From Calothrix sp. HK-06 (lineage in GTDB: Bacteria > Cyanobacteriota > Cyanobacteriia > Cyanobacteriales > Nostocaceae), in the NCBI RefSeq assembly GCF_001904745.1, contig NZ_MRCD01000016.1, positions 1-64,000 on the forward strand: a stretch of 64,000 nucleotides of DNA, given 5' to 3'. Every line of letters starts with the position of its first letter. The stretch's first letter is position 1. The translations under genes were made by a program, and so were the position numbers. Of this stretch, positions 45,190-54,060 are shown piece by piece. Below the pieces are notes generated by a model. The model was not told the origin of the DNA and did not search any database. It saw only the letters and a list, made by a program, of their open reading frames with translations.

Positions 45190-46251
45190 TCATGTATTTA
45201 ATTTAAAATTTTTTTTTATTTTAAACCATTGTTCACGTAATTGCCAAAATTTACTAGTTTGCATTGCCACAATCATATATTCAAGGTCTTGTAGCATTGA
45301 CTCTTTTTGTTGAATTTGAGAGTTTAAAATATCTATTTTTACTAAAGATTGTTCTTGTTCAGTAATTGCTTCTGTTCGAGCTTGTTGTAATTGTTGTAAT
45401 TTAGACTCGGTGAGTGCTAGTTCTGACTGTGTATATTTTAATTGAGACTCTAGTTGCTGATTTTTTTCAAGAAGCTGTGAATATTGCTCGTTTAAGCAAG
45501 TATACTGTTTTTCTAATGTAATGTATTTTTCTTCAATTGTACAAGGGAATGCTTGAATAACAAACTGTAAAGTGTCTGCGTCCTCATCTTGTTCAATTTG
45601 AGCAATAACTTCTTGATGGAAATCATTACGTTGAAAAGAGGGAACCAGATGAACGTCTGTAAAAATATCTAATTTTGTCCTATCGATTCCTTTAACTAAA
45701 TATCCTGTTGTTTCAAACAATTCTTGTATAGTCTTTTTTGTAAAAAACCTTAAATGTGTATTGTCTAATATACCAAACTGTGTATATTCAAATTTCCCTT
45801 GCAGTAAAGCTAAACGAATAGCTCCATGAGCAATATTTGGGATAGAAGCAACTACATAGCCACCAGGCTGTAATATATTCTTTGTATCTTCTAAGACTTT
45901 CCAAGGGTTACGGAGATGCTCTAAAACATCTCCAAAAACAGCAACGTCAAACTTTTGGTTAGGGAATATTTCTGTGATGCTGGTAAAATCTAAGTCAGCA
46001 ATTATAACTTTTTGACAGTGCTTTTCTGCTTCTTGAGCTGCTTCTTGATTATAATCTACTCCTGTAACTACACAACCGTTAAGCTGGAGTAGTTGAGCTA
46101 AGTAACCAGTTGCACAGCCAAAATCAACTACACTTTTATTTTTGCCAATGAAATGTAATGTCTTTTTTAAACTGGTATTATCCTCAAGAGCTTCCTCAGT
46201 TAATTCATCAAAAGAAGGATAATCTTTAATCAAGTCTTTATATTTTTCCAT
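45190..46251 (-). CDS. SAM-dependent methyltransferase with coiled-coil tail
   Basis: A 353-aa protein: class I methyltransferase domain (about 30-215, SAM motif VVDFGCATGYLAQLL, then FGDVLEHLRNPW) followed by a long coiled coil (about 230-330) that ends with MQTSKFWQLREQWFKIKK. The same MQTSKFW(K/Q)LR motif is in the tandem glycosyltransferase at 38731, so the two proteins probably share a docking or membrane-association element. It likely methylates a sugar or glycan end, which in other systems can stop chain growth. Confidence 0.8.
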   Translation of the reverse strand: MEKYKDLIKDYPSFDELTEEALEDNTSLKKTLHFIGKNKSVVDFGCATGYLAQLLQLNGCVVTGVDYNQEAAQEAEKHCQKVIIADLDFTSITEIFPNQKFDVAVFGDVLEHLRNPWKVLEDTKNILQPGGYVVASIPNIAHGAIRLALLQGKFEYTQFGILDNTHLRFFTKKTIQELFETTGYLVKGIDRTKLDIFTDVHLVPSFQRNDFHQEVIAQIEQDEDADTLQFVIQAFPCTIEEKYITLEKQYTCLNEQYSQLLEKNQQLESQLKYTQSELALTESKLQQLQQARTEAITEQEQSLVKIDILNSQIQQKESMLQDLEYMIVAMQTSKFWQLREQWFKIKKNFKLNT

Positions 46252-46479
46252 ATTATTTTAAATATATAAATCAGTGTCATGCTGAACATAAATAAGTGCC
46301 ATGCTGAACGCAGTGTAATCCGAAGGATAATGGTAAAACTCCGTTTACACTGCGCTCAGAATGACAAATATGATTATCAATATAATTAAAATATTTGTAT
46401 TTTATAATCATTCGATACTCCATCTTTTATTCCTTTGCGGTTTTTTGAATAAACATCTTGTTTTTACTGTTGGATTGCG
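46252..46479. repeat. GTCATGCTGA-type repeat hairpin region
   Basis: AGTGTCATGCTGAACATA and GTGCCATGCTGAACGCAGTG units at 46273-46318 pair with CACTGCGCTCAGAATGACA at 46349-46367, forming a long hairpin. A TTGGATTGCGCTATACTCCACCCAACC repeat follows at 46468-46500 and enters the end of the next gene. Confidence 0.65.
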
Positions 46480-47763
46480 CTATACTCCACCCAACCTACA
46501 AGGTTTACAAATAGTTACATTAATAGGGTGGTCAATTAGAGCATAAATTTGTTTACCTGTTTTTGGTGGTAAAACTTGAAACACCATTGCGTTATCAATC
46601 CAGTCGAAAGTTAAGGCTTCGTTATTTTCGGCGCCTGCAACAGTTAAACTATACGAAGCGGGTCTTAGTGGTAATTTAAATTTAAAATTGACAACTACTC
46701 GTTGTCTAAATTCTAGCTTATCGATTTTGACATTTTCTTCAAAGGTATTAGTTCCAATAATTTCGTTACCGTTTTTATCACAAATATAAAACCCTAAAAT
46801 ACAGCTTAACAATTTTTGATTTGCTTTTATTTCTATTACAAGCGTTACTTCTTCATTAAAGCCAAACACGGGTGTTTCACCAGCATCCTCACCCAAATAA
46901 TTAAGCATTTTTACTGTTTCAATTCTGGCTTTACCGCTTCCTCTACGTACAATAGTTGTATCTTTATGACATTTCTCTTCTTGCTGTGTTTGTTTAGACT
47001 CGGTTGTTGATATGCCTAATTCTAAATCTGTTAATAATTTGAGATATGTAATTGTAACATCGTTAGGCGCCCCTTTGGTATATATTTGTCCATCATGAAT
47101 CATAATGGCTGAGTTACATAACGTTTTAATGGCACCGGAATCATGCGATACAAATAGTGTAGTCACACCAGAGTCCATAAGCGCACGCATTCGTCGCATA
47201 CAGCGGTGCTGAAACACAATATCACCCACAGCTAGCGCTTCATCAACAATAAGTACTTCGGGGTCTACATTTACTGCAACTGCAAACGCTAAACGGACAA
47301 ACATCCCACTAGAATAAGTTTTTACAGGTTGGTCGATAAAATCACCAATATCAGCAAACCCAGCGATGTCATCAAACTTATTTTCAATTTCGTTTTGACT
47401 CAACCCTAGTAACCTGCCATTAAAAAATACATTTTGTCTTCCAGTAAATTCTGGGTTAAAACCACTGCCTAACTCCAACAGCGCTGAGACTCTACCCTTA
47501 ACTAGCACTTCTCCTGTAGTAGGGGTCAAAGTTCCTGCAATAATTTGCAGCATTGTGCTTTTACCTGAACCGTTACGTCCAATAATTCCTACTGTCTGAC
47601 CTTTGGGGATATCCAAGTTAATATCGTGCAAAGCAAAAAACTCCGAACCTTTATTGGAGTGGGGCAATAATAATTCCTGAAGTCTATCCATTGGACGTGC
47701 GTAACGCTTATAGCACTTGGATACAGAATGAAGTGAAATTGCTATTTCCTCACCCATTAACAA
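46480..47763 (-). CDS. Polysaccharide ABC exporter ATPase (Wzt/TagH type)
   Basis: A 427-aa ABC ATPase. Walker A GIIGRNGSGKST near 60-71, signature YSSGMFVRLAFAVAV near 150, Walker B VLIVDEALAVGD near 174-185. Residues about 270-415 form a C-terminal extra domain like the Wzt carbohydrate-binding domain that recognises glycan ends. It should pair with the permease at 47864 to export O-antigen-like polysaccharide. The last six residues (CRLGGV) come from the TAGGTTGGGTGGAG repeat, another case of repeat DNA forming a gene end. Confidence 0.9.
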   Translation of the reverse strand: MLMGEEIAISLHSVSKCYKRYARPMDRLQELLLPHSNKGSEFFALHDINLDIPKGQTVGIIGRNGSGKSTMLQIIAGTLTPTTGEVLVKGRVSALLELGSGFNPEFTGRQNVFFNGRLLGLSQNEIENKFDDIAGFADIGDFIDQPVKTYSSGMFVRLAFAVAVNVDPEVLIVDEALAVGDIVFQHRCMRRMRALMDSGVTTLFVSHDSGAIKTLCNSAIMIHDGQIYTKGAPNDVTITYLKLLTDLELGISTTESKQTQQEEKCHKDTTIVRRGSGKARIETVKMLNYLGEDAGETPVFGFNEEVTLVIEIKANQKLLSCILGFYICDKNGNEIIGTNTFEENVKIDKLEFRQRVVVNFKFKLPLRPASYSLTVAGAENNEALTFDWIDNAMVFQVLPPKTGKQIYALIDHPINVTICKPCRLGGV

Positions 47764-47863
47764 ATACCTTAATGACTATATAACTATTCTTTCAATAGAA
47801 AGGTAAAAAGAAAAGGACATCGCTGTCCTACCTTCTGTTTACCTTTTTCCTTTTTCTACAAAA

Positions 47864-48715
47864 TTACAACACATCCGCAAAGGCAGGACGCAGGCGCCGA
47901 TAAACCCACAATCCGCAGCAAAATAATACAAAGGATATCATCGTCGCAACTCCCCACTCTCCCCAGTGCTTAACTTCACCGTTCAAAACGATATCACGGT
48001 AAAATTCGGCAACTGCGGTCATTGGATTTAACCAAAATATCCAAGTTCGTAGTCCTTCGGGAATTGCTGTGGCAGGGTAAATAATTGGTGTTGCGTACAT
48101 CCAAATGTTTAATAGTACACCTAAAGTTTGTGGGATGTCTCGTAAAAATACAGTTAAACCAGCAGCTAGATAACCCATTCCTGCGGTTAAAAGCAACTGC
48201 GTTAACCATACCAAAGGCAACAGTGCCAAAGTCGCATGTAAGGTATGAGAACTAAAAGCGACGAAAACAATTAGAACCATTAAACCAAAAGAGCTTTCGA
48301 TAAAAGATGACAAAATTGGTACTAAAGGCAGCAAAGAGAGAGGGAATACAACTTTTTTGACTAAATTAGGCTGTCCAACTACTGAGTTTGCTGACTGTAC
48401 TAAACCACTAGAAAAAGCAATCCAAGGCAACAAACCAGCAAATAGCCACAAGCCAAAAGTAAAGTTATTATCAGGCAATGCTTTGAGAGTTAGTTTGACT
48501 TTAAGTACAAACGAGAAGACATATGTATAAATTAATAGCTGTGATAGTTGATTTAATAGGGGCCAAAGATTTCCCAGCACAGAACCTTTGTAGCGAGCTT
48601 CCAAATCACGTCTTACCAGCGTTCGTAGTAAATCATATTTTGCCAGAAACTTCTCGTTAACGGGGAGCAAACGCTTTAACTTTCTAAGTTTGCCACTAAT
48701 ACCTTGAACTTCCAT
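47864..48715 (-). CDS. Polysaccharide ABC-2 exporter permease (Wzm/TagG type)
   Basis: A 283-aa ABC-2 permease with six membrane helices. N-terminal YDLLRTLVRRDLEARYKGSVLGNLW is a hallmark of the Wzm/TagG/KpsM group; later ATPIIYPATAIPEGLR and NPMTAVAEFYRDIVL. It lies 100 bp upstream of its ATPase partner, forming the export pair of the glycan cluster. Confidence 0.9.
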   Translation of the reverse strand: MEVQGISGKLRKLKRLLPVNEKFLAKYDLLRTLVRRDLEARYKGSVLGNLWPLLNQLSQLLIYTYVFSFVLKVKLTLKALPDNNFTFGLWLFAGLLPWIAFSSGLVQSANSVVGQPNLVKKVVFPLSLLPLVPILSSFIESSFGLMVLIVFVAFSSHTLHATLALLPLVWLTQLLLTAGMGYLAAGLTVFLRDIPQTLGVLLNIWMYATPIIYPATAIPEGLRTWIFWLNPMTAVAEFYRDIVLNGEVKHWGEWGVATMISFVLFCCGLWVYRRLRPAFADVL

Positions 48716-48847
48716 AGTAATCTCCTAATACTCACACACACCGAAGCTTTTTTCTCGAATGAACCCCAGTTATCATTACAAGTTCCTATATTGTCGCAGA
48801 TTCGTATAAACTGAGTCTTGGTTTACTGCATAGTTTATATAGTTGGC
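48716..48847. promoter_or_regulatory. Divergent promoter region
   Basis: Separates the minus-strand exporter/glycan cluster from the plus-strand DUF2862 gene, so promoters for both must lie within these 132 bp. No exact boxes could be assigned. Confidence 0.35.
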
Positions 48848-49039
48848 ATGGAAATCGGACAAAGAGTAAAAGTATATCGTTTACGCGACCGCGTTAGCGC
48901 TGTGACTGCTGCGAAATTAGGACAAACCGGCTTAATCCAAGGTTATAAAATAACGGATGGTATGGGTGTTGGTGTTGTAGTGCTGTTTGATGACAATTAT
49001 TCTACTTGGTTCTTTGAGGATGAACTCAAAGTCGTGTAG
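48848..49039 (+). CDS. DUF2862-domain small protein
   Basis: A 63-aa protein starting at ATG 48848: MEIGQRVKVYRLRDRVSA, then GLIQGYKITDGMGVGVVV and a C-terminal TWFFEDEL. This matches the small cyanobacterial DUF2862 family, which has an SH3-like look and unknown function. The in-frame codons before 48848 are not family-like. Confidence 0.75.
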   Translation: MEIGQRVKVYRLRDRVSAVTAAKLGQTGLIQGYKITDGMGVGVVVLFDDNYSTWFFEDELKVV

Positions 49040-49109
49040 AGACACGTAATCCGCAGGATTTCCCATAGGGATTAATCGTGTGTAGAGACGTGATTAATCA
49101 CCTCTCTAC
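49035..49109. repeat. GTAGAGAC / GATTAATC repeat cluster
   Basis: GTGTAGAGACACGTAATCC, then GATTAATCGTGTGTAGAGACGTGATTAATC and CCTCTCTACC. Arms pair to form one or two hairpins. Member of the GAGACG family. Confidence 0.65.
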
Positions 49110-49202
49110 CACGGTTTACAACTTTGGGGGAAGTGAACTGCCTCATCAAGAGTGCTAAGTTGTGAGTGCTGCACTACGTTTACGAGTATAGGAATTATTT
49201 AA

Positions 49203-50303
49203 ATGGCGTTGATATTAACATTTTTAGGTAAAAGCAGTACAGCGCGGACTAAAATTGCAATCGCTGCTGCAATGAAACAAGCACGTGAGGGTAAGCGTGT
49301 ACTTTTAGCTGGAAATTCAGAACCAGCGATGCAAATTCTTTTAGGAACAACTTTATCTAACGAACCTCAAGAAGTTGCACCTAACTTGCAAGCAGTGCAA
49401 TTTCATGCTAGTACGCTACTTGAAAGCAGTTGGGAAGAGGTAAAAAAACTGGAAGCGCAGTATCTCAGAACACCCTTCCTAAAAGAGGTATACGGTCAAG
49501 AACTTGCTGTATTACCAGGAATGGATGCAGCTTTAGCTCTCAACGCAGTACGGCAGTACGATGAAAGCGGTAAATATGATACCATTGTTTACGATGGTAG
49601 TGGTGACTCTACAACTTTACGACTACTCGGTTTACCTGAATCATTAAGTTGGTACGTGCGACGCTTTAGACAGTTATTTGTTAACTCTGATTTAGGCAAA
49701 GCAATTTCTGAATCACCTTTAGTTCAACCTTTAATCAGCACATTCTTTAATATCAACTGGATGTCAGATAACTTTTCGCAACCCACCAACATGGCAAATA
49801 ACTTACTCGATAAGGGTAAAGCTGCACTTGCCGACCCAAAGCGAATAGCTGCTTTTTTGGTAACAAACGATGACCCAGTTGAAATTGCATCTGCCCGTTA
49901 CTTATGGGGTAGCGCACAGCTAGTAGGGTTAACTATAGGGGGTGTCATACTTACAGGCGCCGTTTCCAGTCCAACTTTACAAGAACAATTTGACCCTTTA
50001 ACTATTACCACAGTCAACGATGCGACCGAAGGGCAGTGGCAATCAATGATAGACACATTACCCAACTTCGTAGCACAAGCAACACAAGCACCTTGTCCAA
50101 TGGAAATAGATACAGGTGCCCGTCAAGTACGTTTATTTTTGCCAGGATTCGACAAAAAGCAAGTTAAACTAACTCAGTACGGTCCAGAAGTAACCATAGA
50201 AGCAGGAGACCAGCGTCGGAATATACTTTTGCCACCTCCATTGAGTGGAAAACCTATAACTGGCGCCAAATTCCAGAATGGTTATTTGATAATCTCATTT
50301 TAG
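49203..50303 (+). CDS. ArsA/Get3-fold ATPase with C-terminal HSP20-like domain
   Basis: A 366-aa protein of the cyanobacterial ArsA-fold group (the Nostoc protein is known as NosAFP). The N-terminus MALILTFLGKSSTARTKIAIAAAM has a P-loop of unusual form (GKSSTART instead of GKGGVGKT). The C-terminal about 80 residues (VRLFLPGFDKKQVKLTQYG, then ITGAKFQNGYLIISF) look like an alpha-crystallin/HSP20-type fold. Relatives in eukaryotes insert tail-anchored membrane proteins; a similar role here is inference. It sits 40 bp before chlG. Confidence 0.85.
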   Translation: MALILTFLGKSSTARTKIAIAAAMKQAREGKRVLLAGNSEPAMQILLGTTLSNEPQEVAPNLQAVQFHASTLLESSWEEVKKLEAQYLRTPFLKEVYGQELAVLPGMDAALALNAVRQYDESGKYDTIVYDGSGDSTTLRLLGLPESLSWYVRRFRQLFVNSDLGKAISESPLVQPLISTFFNINWMSDNFSQPTNMANNLLDKGKAALADPKRIAAFLVTNDDPVEIASARYLWGSAQLVGLTIGGVILTGAVSSPTLQEQFDPLTITTVNDATEGQWQSMIDTLPNFVAQATQAPCPMEIDTGARQVRLFLPGFDKKQVKLTQYGPEVTIEAGDQRRNILLPPPLSGKPITGAKFQNGYLIISF

Positions 50304-50343
50304 GGCAACGGAAATTTTGGTTCCCTTTGCAAAAAAAAAGCTT

Positions 50344-51345
50344 ATGTCAGAAACACCGATTACCCCATCTACTGAAGAAATAAACGCTACTGAAGACCGC
50401 AGTGCTAAAGCCAGACAATTGCTGGGCATGAAAGGTGCTGCATCTGGTGAAAGTTCTATATGGAAAATTCGCCTGCAATTAATGAAGCCAATTACGTGGA
50501 TACCCTTGATTTGGGGTGTTGTATGCGGCGCCGCTTCGAGTGGTGAATTTACATGGACATTGGAAAATGTTCTTAAGTCATTGGCTTGTATGTTGCTATC
50601 GGGACCACTGATGGCAGGATATTGTCAAATAACAAATGATTATTACGACCGAGAAATAGACGCAATAAACGAACCCTATCGTCCCATACCCTCTGGAGCG
50701 ATTTCTATACCCCAGGTATTGACGCAAATTTGGGTATTGTTAATAGCAGGTTTGGTATTAGCGTTTGCTCTCGATAAATGGGCAGGTAATAGTTATCCTA
50801 CAATTACAACTATTGCCGTTATCGGCGCCATTATTTCATATATCTACTCGGCGCCACCTTTAAAGTTAAAACAAAATGGTTGGCTCGGTAGCTATGCACT
50901 TGGCGCCAGTTACATAACATTTCCTTGGTGTACAGGTCATGCATTATTTGGCGAACTGCACTGGCCAATAATCGTTTTGACAATGTTTTACAGTTTAGCT
51001 GGCTTAGGTATTGCCATAGTCAACGACTTTAAGAGCGTAGAAGGAGATGCTAAACTTGGTTTAAAATCATTACCTGTAATGTTTGGTACCAAAACTGCGG
51101 CTTGGATTTGTGTGTTGATGATTGATATATTCCAAGCTGGAATTGCAGTTTACCTTATTTCTATTCATCAGCAACTCTACGCAGCAATTTTGTTACTGCT
51201 TGTGATTCCGCAAATTACATTCCAAGACATGTACTTTTTACGTGACCCATTAAAGAACGACGTAAAATACCAAGCATCAGCACAACCGTTCCTCGTTCTG
51301 GGGATGTTGGTGACAGGTATTGCAATTGGTCATGCGGGATTGTAG
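50344..51345 (+). CDS. chlG: Chlorophyll synthase ChlG
   Basis: A 333-aa UbiA-superfamily prenyltransferase started at ATG 50344. Features: QLLGMKGAA N-terminal element, LMKPITWIPLIWGVVCGA, the first Asp-rich motif NDYYDREIDAINEPYRP near 100 and the second NDFKSVEGDAKLG near 226; eight or nine membrane helices. ChlG attaches the phytyl or geranylgeranyl tail to chlorophyllide. The nine-codon upstream extension to 50317 is unlikely. Possible co-transcription with the ArsA-fold gene. Confidence 0.95.
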   Translation: MSETPITPSTEEINATEDRSAKARQLLGMKGAASGESSIWKIRLQLMKPITWIPLIWGVVCGAASSGEFTWTLENVLKSLACMLLSGPLMAGYCQITNDYYDREIDAINEPYRPIPSGAISIPQVLTQIWVLLIAGLVLAFALDKWAGNSYPTITTIAVIGAIISYIYSAPPLKLKQNGWLGSYALGASYITFPWCTGHALFGELHWPIIVLTMFYSLAGLGIAIVNDFKSVEGDAKLGLKSLPVMFGTKTAAWICVLMIDIFQAGIAVYLISIHQQLYAAILLLLVIPQITFQDMYFLRDPLKNDVKYQASAQPFLVLGMLVTGIAIGHAGL

Positions 51346-51387
51346 TTTTTAGGCTTGCTTTGAATCATTTATGTAATTCACAATTGT

Positions 51388-51415
51388 GTAGAGACGTTAC
51401 ATGTAACGTCTCTAC
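51388..51415 (+). terminator. Perfect palindromic terminator after chlG
   Basis: A 28-base perfect palindrome (GTAGAGACGTTACA and its complement) followed by ATTTTT, 42 bases after chlG. It is both a member of the GTAGAGACG repeat family and a good terminator. Confidence 0.8.
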
Positions 51416-51509
51416 ATTTTTATGGATAATAATTGCAAATTGTGACAATCTCTCTTTGGTAGGAAGTTAAAAATATATAATCCAGATTACATAGTATTTA
51501 TACTACGTC

Positions 51510-51830
51510 TTGTATTTCAAGCTACTAACTGAGCATATAGCTGTGTTACAAATAATTTTAAACATAATTAGGCACATTCAACCTTTTCTCGTCCCCATTT
51601 GCTTTGTAGGCGCCTGGGGCTTGATAATTCTCTCGATTTGGAGTATTTGGTCAGCCGCACGTGATAGTGTATCGACAGCAAAGCAGATGCATCAAATACC
51701 CTGTGCTGGTTGCCAATACTTTACTACTGACTATCGACTCAAATGTACTATTCATCCTTCTATCGCAAGCACCAAAGAAGCAATTAGTTGTATGGATTAT
51801 CAACCCAAGACAAATCCTATGTTTTACTAA
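51510..51830 (+). CDS. Small membrane protein with Cys-rich tail
   Basis: Up to 106 aa. One hydrophobic helix (VPICFVGAWGLIILSIWSIW) is followed by a soluble tail with CAGCQYF, then C-x9-type KCTIHPS and SCMDYQP, so four or five cysteines that could bind a metal. The family is not recognised but such small Cys-rich proteins are common in cyanobacteria. TTG at 51510 is a weak start; a GTG at 51543 is an alternative. It is convergent with, and overlaps by 14 bases, the alcohol dehydrogenase gene. Confidence 0.55.
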   Translation: MYFKLLTEHIAVLQIILNIIRHIQPFLVPICFVGAWGLIILSIWSIWSAARDSVSTAKQMHQIPCAGCQYFTTDYRLKCTIHPSIASTKEAISCMDYQPKTNPMFY

Positions 51831-52776
51831 TTTCGAGTAAAACCTTCATAACACCCTTTGTTTTCGCTTGTTCAAATGCAGTAATTCCTTCATTCAGAGG
51901 AAATATTGAATGAATGAGCGGTTTAACATCTATTTTTTCTGTCGCTAACAGTTCAAGTGCTGGTGCAAATGGACCGCAACGTGAACCAATTAAAGTAATT
52001 TCATCAACAACTAAAGCAGAAGCATCTAAGCTAAGATTTCCTGCATAAGTGCTTTTTAACACTAATATTCCTCGTGGACGTAAAGCGCGACGAGCGATAT
52101 CGAAGCCTGCACTATTACCTGTACATTCAACGGCAATATCAAAGCTCCGTGTTTGTACGTCATCAACATAGCCAACTTTAATACCTTTAGCTTCTAAATT
52201 AGCTAGCTTTTCGGCATGGCGCCCAATAGCGAACAAATCGCAACCAGTAAGCGCGAGTGTTTGAGCTACCAATTGTCCTAATTTACCATCTCCTATAACC
52301 AATACTTTATCATCAGAAGAAATTGAGATTTGCTGCTGAATTTCCAAAGCTGCTGCAACAGGTTCAGTGAACGTTGCCACATCTGTCGGAACATTATCGG
52401 GAACTAGATGTAAATTTGCTACAGGTAAAGATAAATAATCAGCGAAGGCGCCGTTACGATTAACAATACCTAATACCGTGCGGTTTTCACAATGAGTTGG
52501 AATACCTTTGAGACAATAACGGCACTTTCCACAAGCTGCATTAATTTCGCCAACTACCCTTTTATTAATTAAATTATCGGGTCCTTGCTCAACGACACCC
52601 ACAAACTCGTGACCTAAAATACCACTGTAAGGATAATAACCGCGCGTTAACTCAAGGTCAGTGTTACATATACCCGCTTTACATACCCTTACCAAAGCTT
52701 CTTCTGAACCAGGTTCAGGAACTGGGATATCAGTACGCAGTTCAAGCTGTTGATTTTCTAACCAAAGTCCTTTCAT
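51817..52776 (-). CDS. Zinc-dependent alcohol dehydrogenase (MDR family)
   Basis: A 319-aa medium-chain dehydrogenase started at ATG 52774-52776 (MKGLWLENQQLELR). The 24 codons before that ATG lie in a CAGCACTCAGCAC repeat and are not family-like. Catalytic zinc ligands in AGICNTDLEL and GHEFVG; structural zinc cysteines CGKCRYC and later C; NAD-binding VLVIGDGKLGQL. Substrate unknown; likely an alcohol or polyol. Confidence 0.85.
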   Translation of the reverse strand: MKGLWLENQQLELRTDIPVPEPGSEEALVRVCKAGICNTDLELTRGYYPYSGILGHEFVGVVEQGPDNLINKRVVGEINAACGKCRYCLKGIPTHCENRTVLGIVNRNGAFADYLSLPVANLHLVPDNVPTDVATFTEPVAAALEIQQQISISSDDKVLVIGDGKLGQLVAQTLALTGCDLFAIGRHAEKLANLEAKGIKVGYVDDVQTRSFDIAVECTGNSAGFDIARRALRPRGILVLKSTYAGNLSLDASALVVDEITLIGSRCGPFAPALELLATEKIDVKPLIHSIFPLNEGITAFEQAKTKGVMKVLLEISKT

Positions 52777-52916
52777 AAGTAAAAGTGCTGAGTGCTGAGT
52801 TTTATAAACCAAATTTCTTCTAGCACTAAGGTAGCAAATTGCGCGCATTTACTTATATGCTTATTTTAAACGGTGCCACAAAATGAAGAAAAGCTTTACA
52901 CTCAGTAGTCAGCACT
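52777..52916. promoter_or_regulatory. Divergent region with mirrored CAGCACTCAGCAC repeats
   Basis: AGTGCTGAGTGCTGAGT at 52784-52800 is the inverted counterpart of AGTCAGCACTCAGCACT at 52906-52922 in the opposite gene. Promoters of both genes lie between. The mirrored repeats may pair or may simply mark two insertions of the same repeat. Confidence 0.5.
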
Positions 52917-53818
52917 CAGCACTTTACACTCATTACTTGACGCGAGTATTTGTCCTAACACTAGGATGCTTTGTACTTTGTACTTTACCAGCAGGCGCCT
53001 TGCAAGAAAATGCAAAAACCTGTGAAACTCGTTTTCCCCTAAGTAAATGCGTTAACAGCGTTGCTCAACTAGTTCCACAAATCGCACGAGCGAACGTAAT
53101 ATATCTAGGAGAAACGCACGATAGCGCTAAAGACCATGAAAACCAATTAAAAATTATTCAAGAACTACATAAACTAAACAAGAAAATTGCCATAGCAATG
53201 GAAATGTTTCAGCGTCCCTTTCAAAACGTTATTAATGAGTACCTAGCAGGTAAGATAACTGAAGAAGAACTAGTTAAGCAAACAGAGTATGAACAACGTT
53301 GGGGTTTTGATTACTCATTATACGCACCCATTGTAAAATTTGCCAAAGAGAATAAAATACCAGTTTTAGCAACAAACACTTCCTCAGAAATTACCCGTAA
53401 AGTTTCGCGTCAAGGTTTAGAAAGTTTAACACCCGAAGAACGCAAGCAAATACCACCATTTTCAGAAATTCGCACCTCTCCCGAAGAATACCGCAAAATG
53501 GTTCTAGCGGCATTTGAAGCGCATCAAAGTGCGGGACATGGAAATAGCAAAAGTGCAGAAAGATTTTTCCTGACCCAAGTTTTATGGGATGAGACAATGG
53601 CAGAAAGCATTGCCAACTTGATAAAAGCTAATCCCGATTATCAAGTAGTTGTTTTAGCGGGACAAGGACACGTTGTCTACGATTATGGTATTCCCAGTCG
53701 TCTAGAAAGGCGCCTTTCTGGAAAACAAATAACTCAACATTCAATATTATTAAGTCCACCAGACGATGATAGCTTACCCAGTAACAAGCAAATAGCTAAC
53801 TTTATATGGCGCCAATAG
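52883..53818 (+). CDS. ChaN-family protein with signal peptide
   Basis: A 311-aa protein with a signal peptide (about 20-40, TRVFVLTLGCFVLCTLPAGA) and the ChaN-like (DUF399) core: VIYLGETHDSAKDHENQL, IAMEMFQRPFQNVINEYLAG and VVVLAGQGHVVYDYGIPSRL. ChaN in other bacteria is a haem-iron-regulated lipoprotein; here no lipobox cysteine is visible. Residues 8-14 (SSQHSAL) are encoded by the CAGCACTCAGCAC repeat, so repeat DNA has become part of the signal-peptide N-region. A later start could remove it, but no better one is visible. Confidence 0.75.
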   Translation: MKKSFTLSSQHSALYTHYLTRVFVLTLGCFVLCTLPAGALQENAKTCETRFPLSKCVNSVAQLVPQIARANVIYLGETHDSAKDHENQLKIIQELHKLNKKIAIAMEMFQRPFQNVINEYLAGKITEEELVKQTEYEQRWGFDYSLYAPIVKFAKENKIPVLATNTSSEITRKVSRQGLESLTPEERKQIPPFSEIRTSPEEYRKMVLAAFEAHQSAGHGNSKSAERFFLTQVLWDETMAESIANLIKANPDYQVVVLAGQGHVVYDYGIPSRLERRLSGKQITQHSILLSPPDDDSLPSNKQIANFIWRQ

Positions 53819-53847
53819 AAAAGTAATATATTAAATTGATAATCATT

Positions 53848-53940
53848 GTCATGCTGAGTAACGTTAACGCAGTTTTCCCGTTATCCGTTAACGTAAACGT
53901 AGTTTTCCCGCAGGGTAGTTTTCCCGTAGGGTAGGGTAGC
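53848..53940. repeat. GTCATGCTGA and GTAGTTTTCCCG repeat cluster
   Basis: GTCATGCTGAGTAACGTTAACGCAG at 53848 followed by three GTAGTTTTCCCGYAGGGTAG-type units. The same phrases appear at 46273, 62684 and 63926-64000. The ORFs here are meaningless. Confidence 0.65.
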
Positions 53941-54060
53941 ATCTCAGGTATTGTTTAGAAAGTTTTGAGTATAATAAGTGGCTAGGCAATTTGACGCTGC
54001 TAATTAGGTAGTTATTGAAGTTTGTTGCTTGAGATATTATGCGTTACGCAAGGTTTGTAC

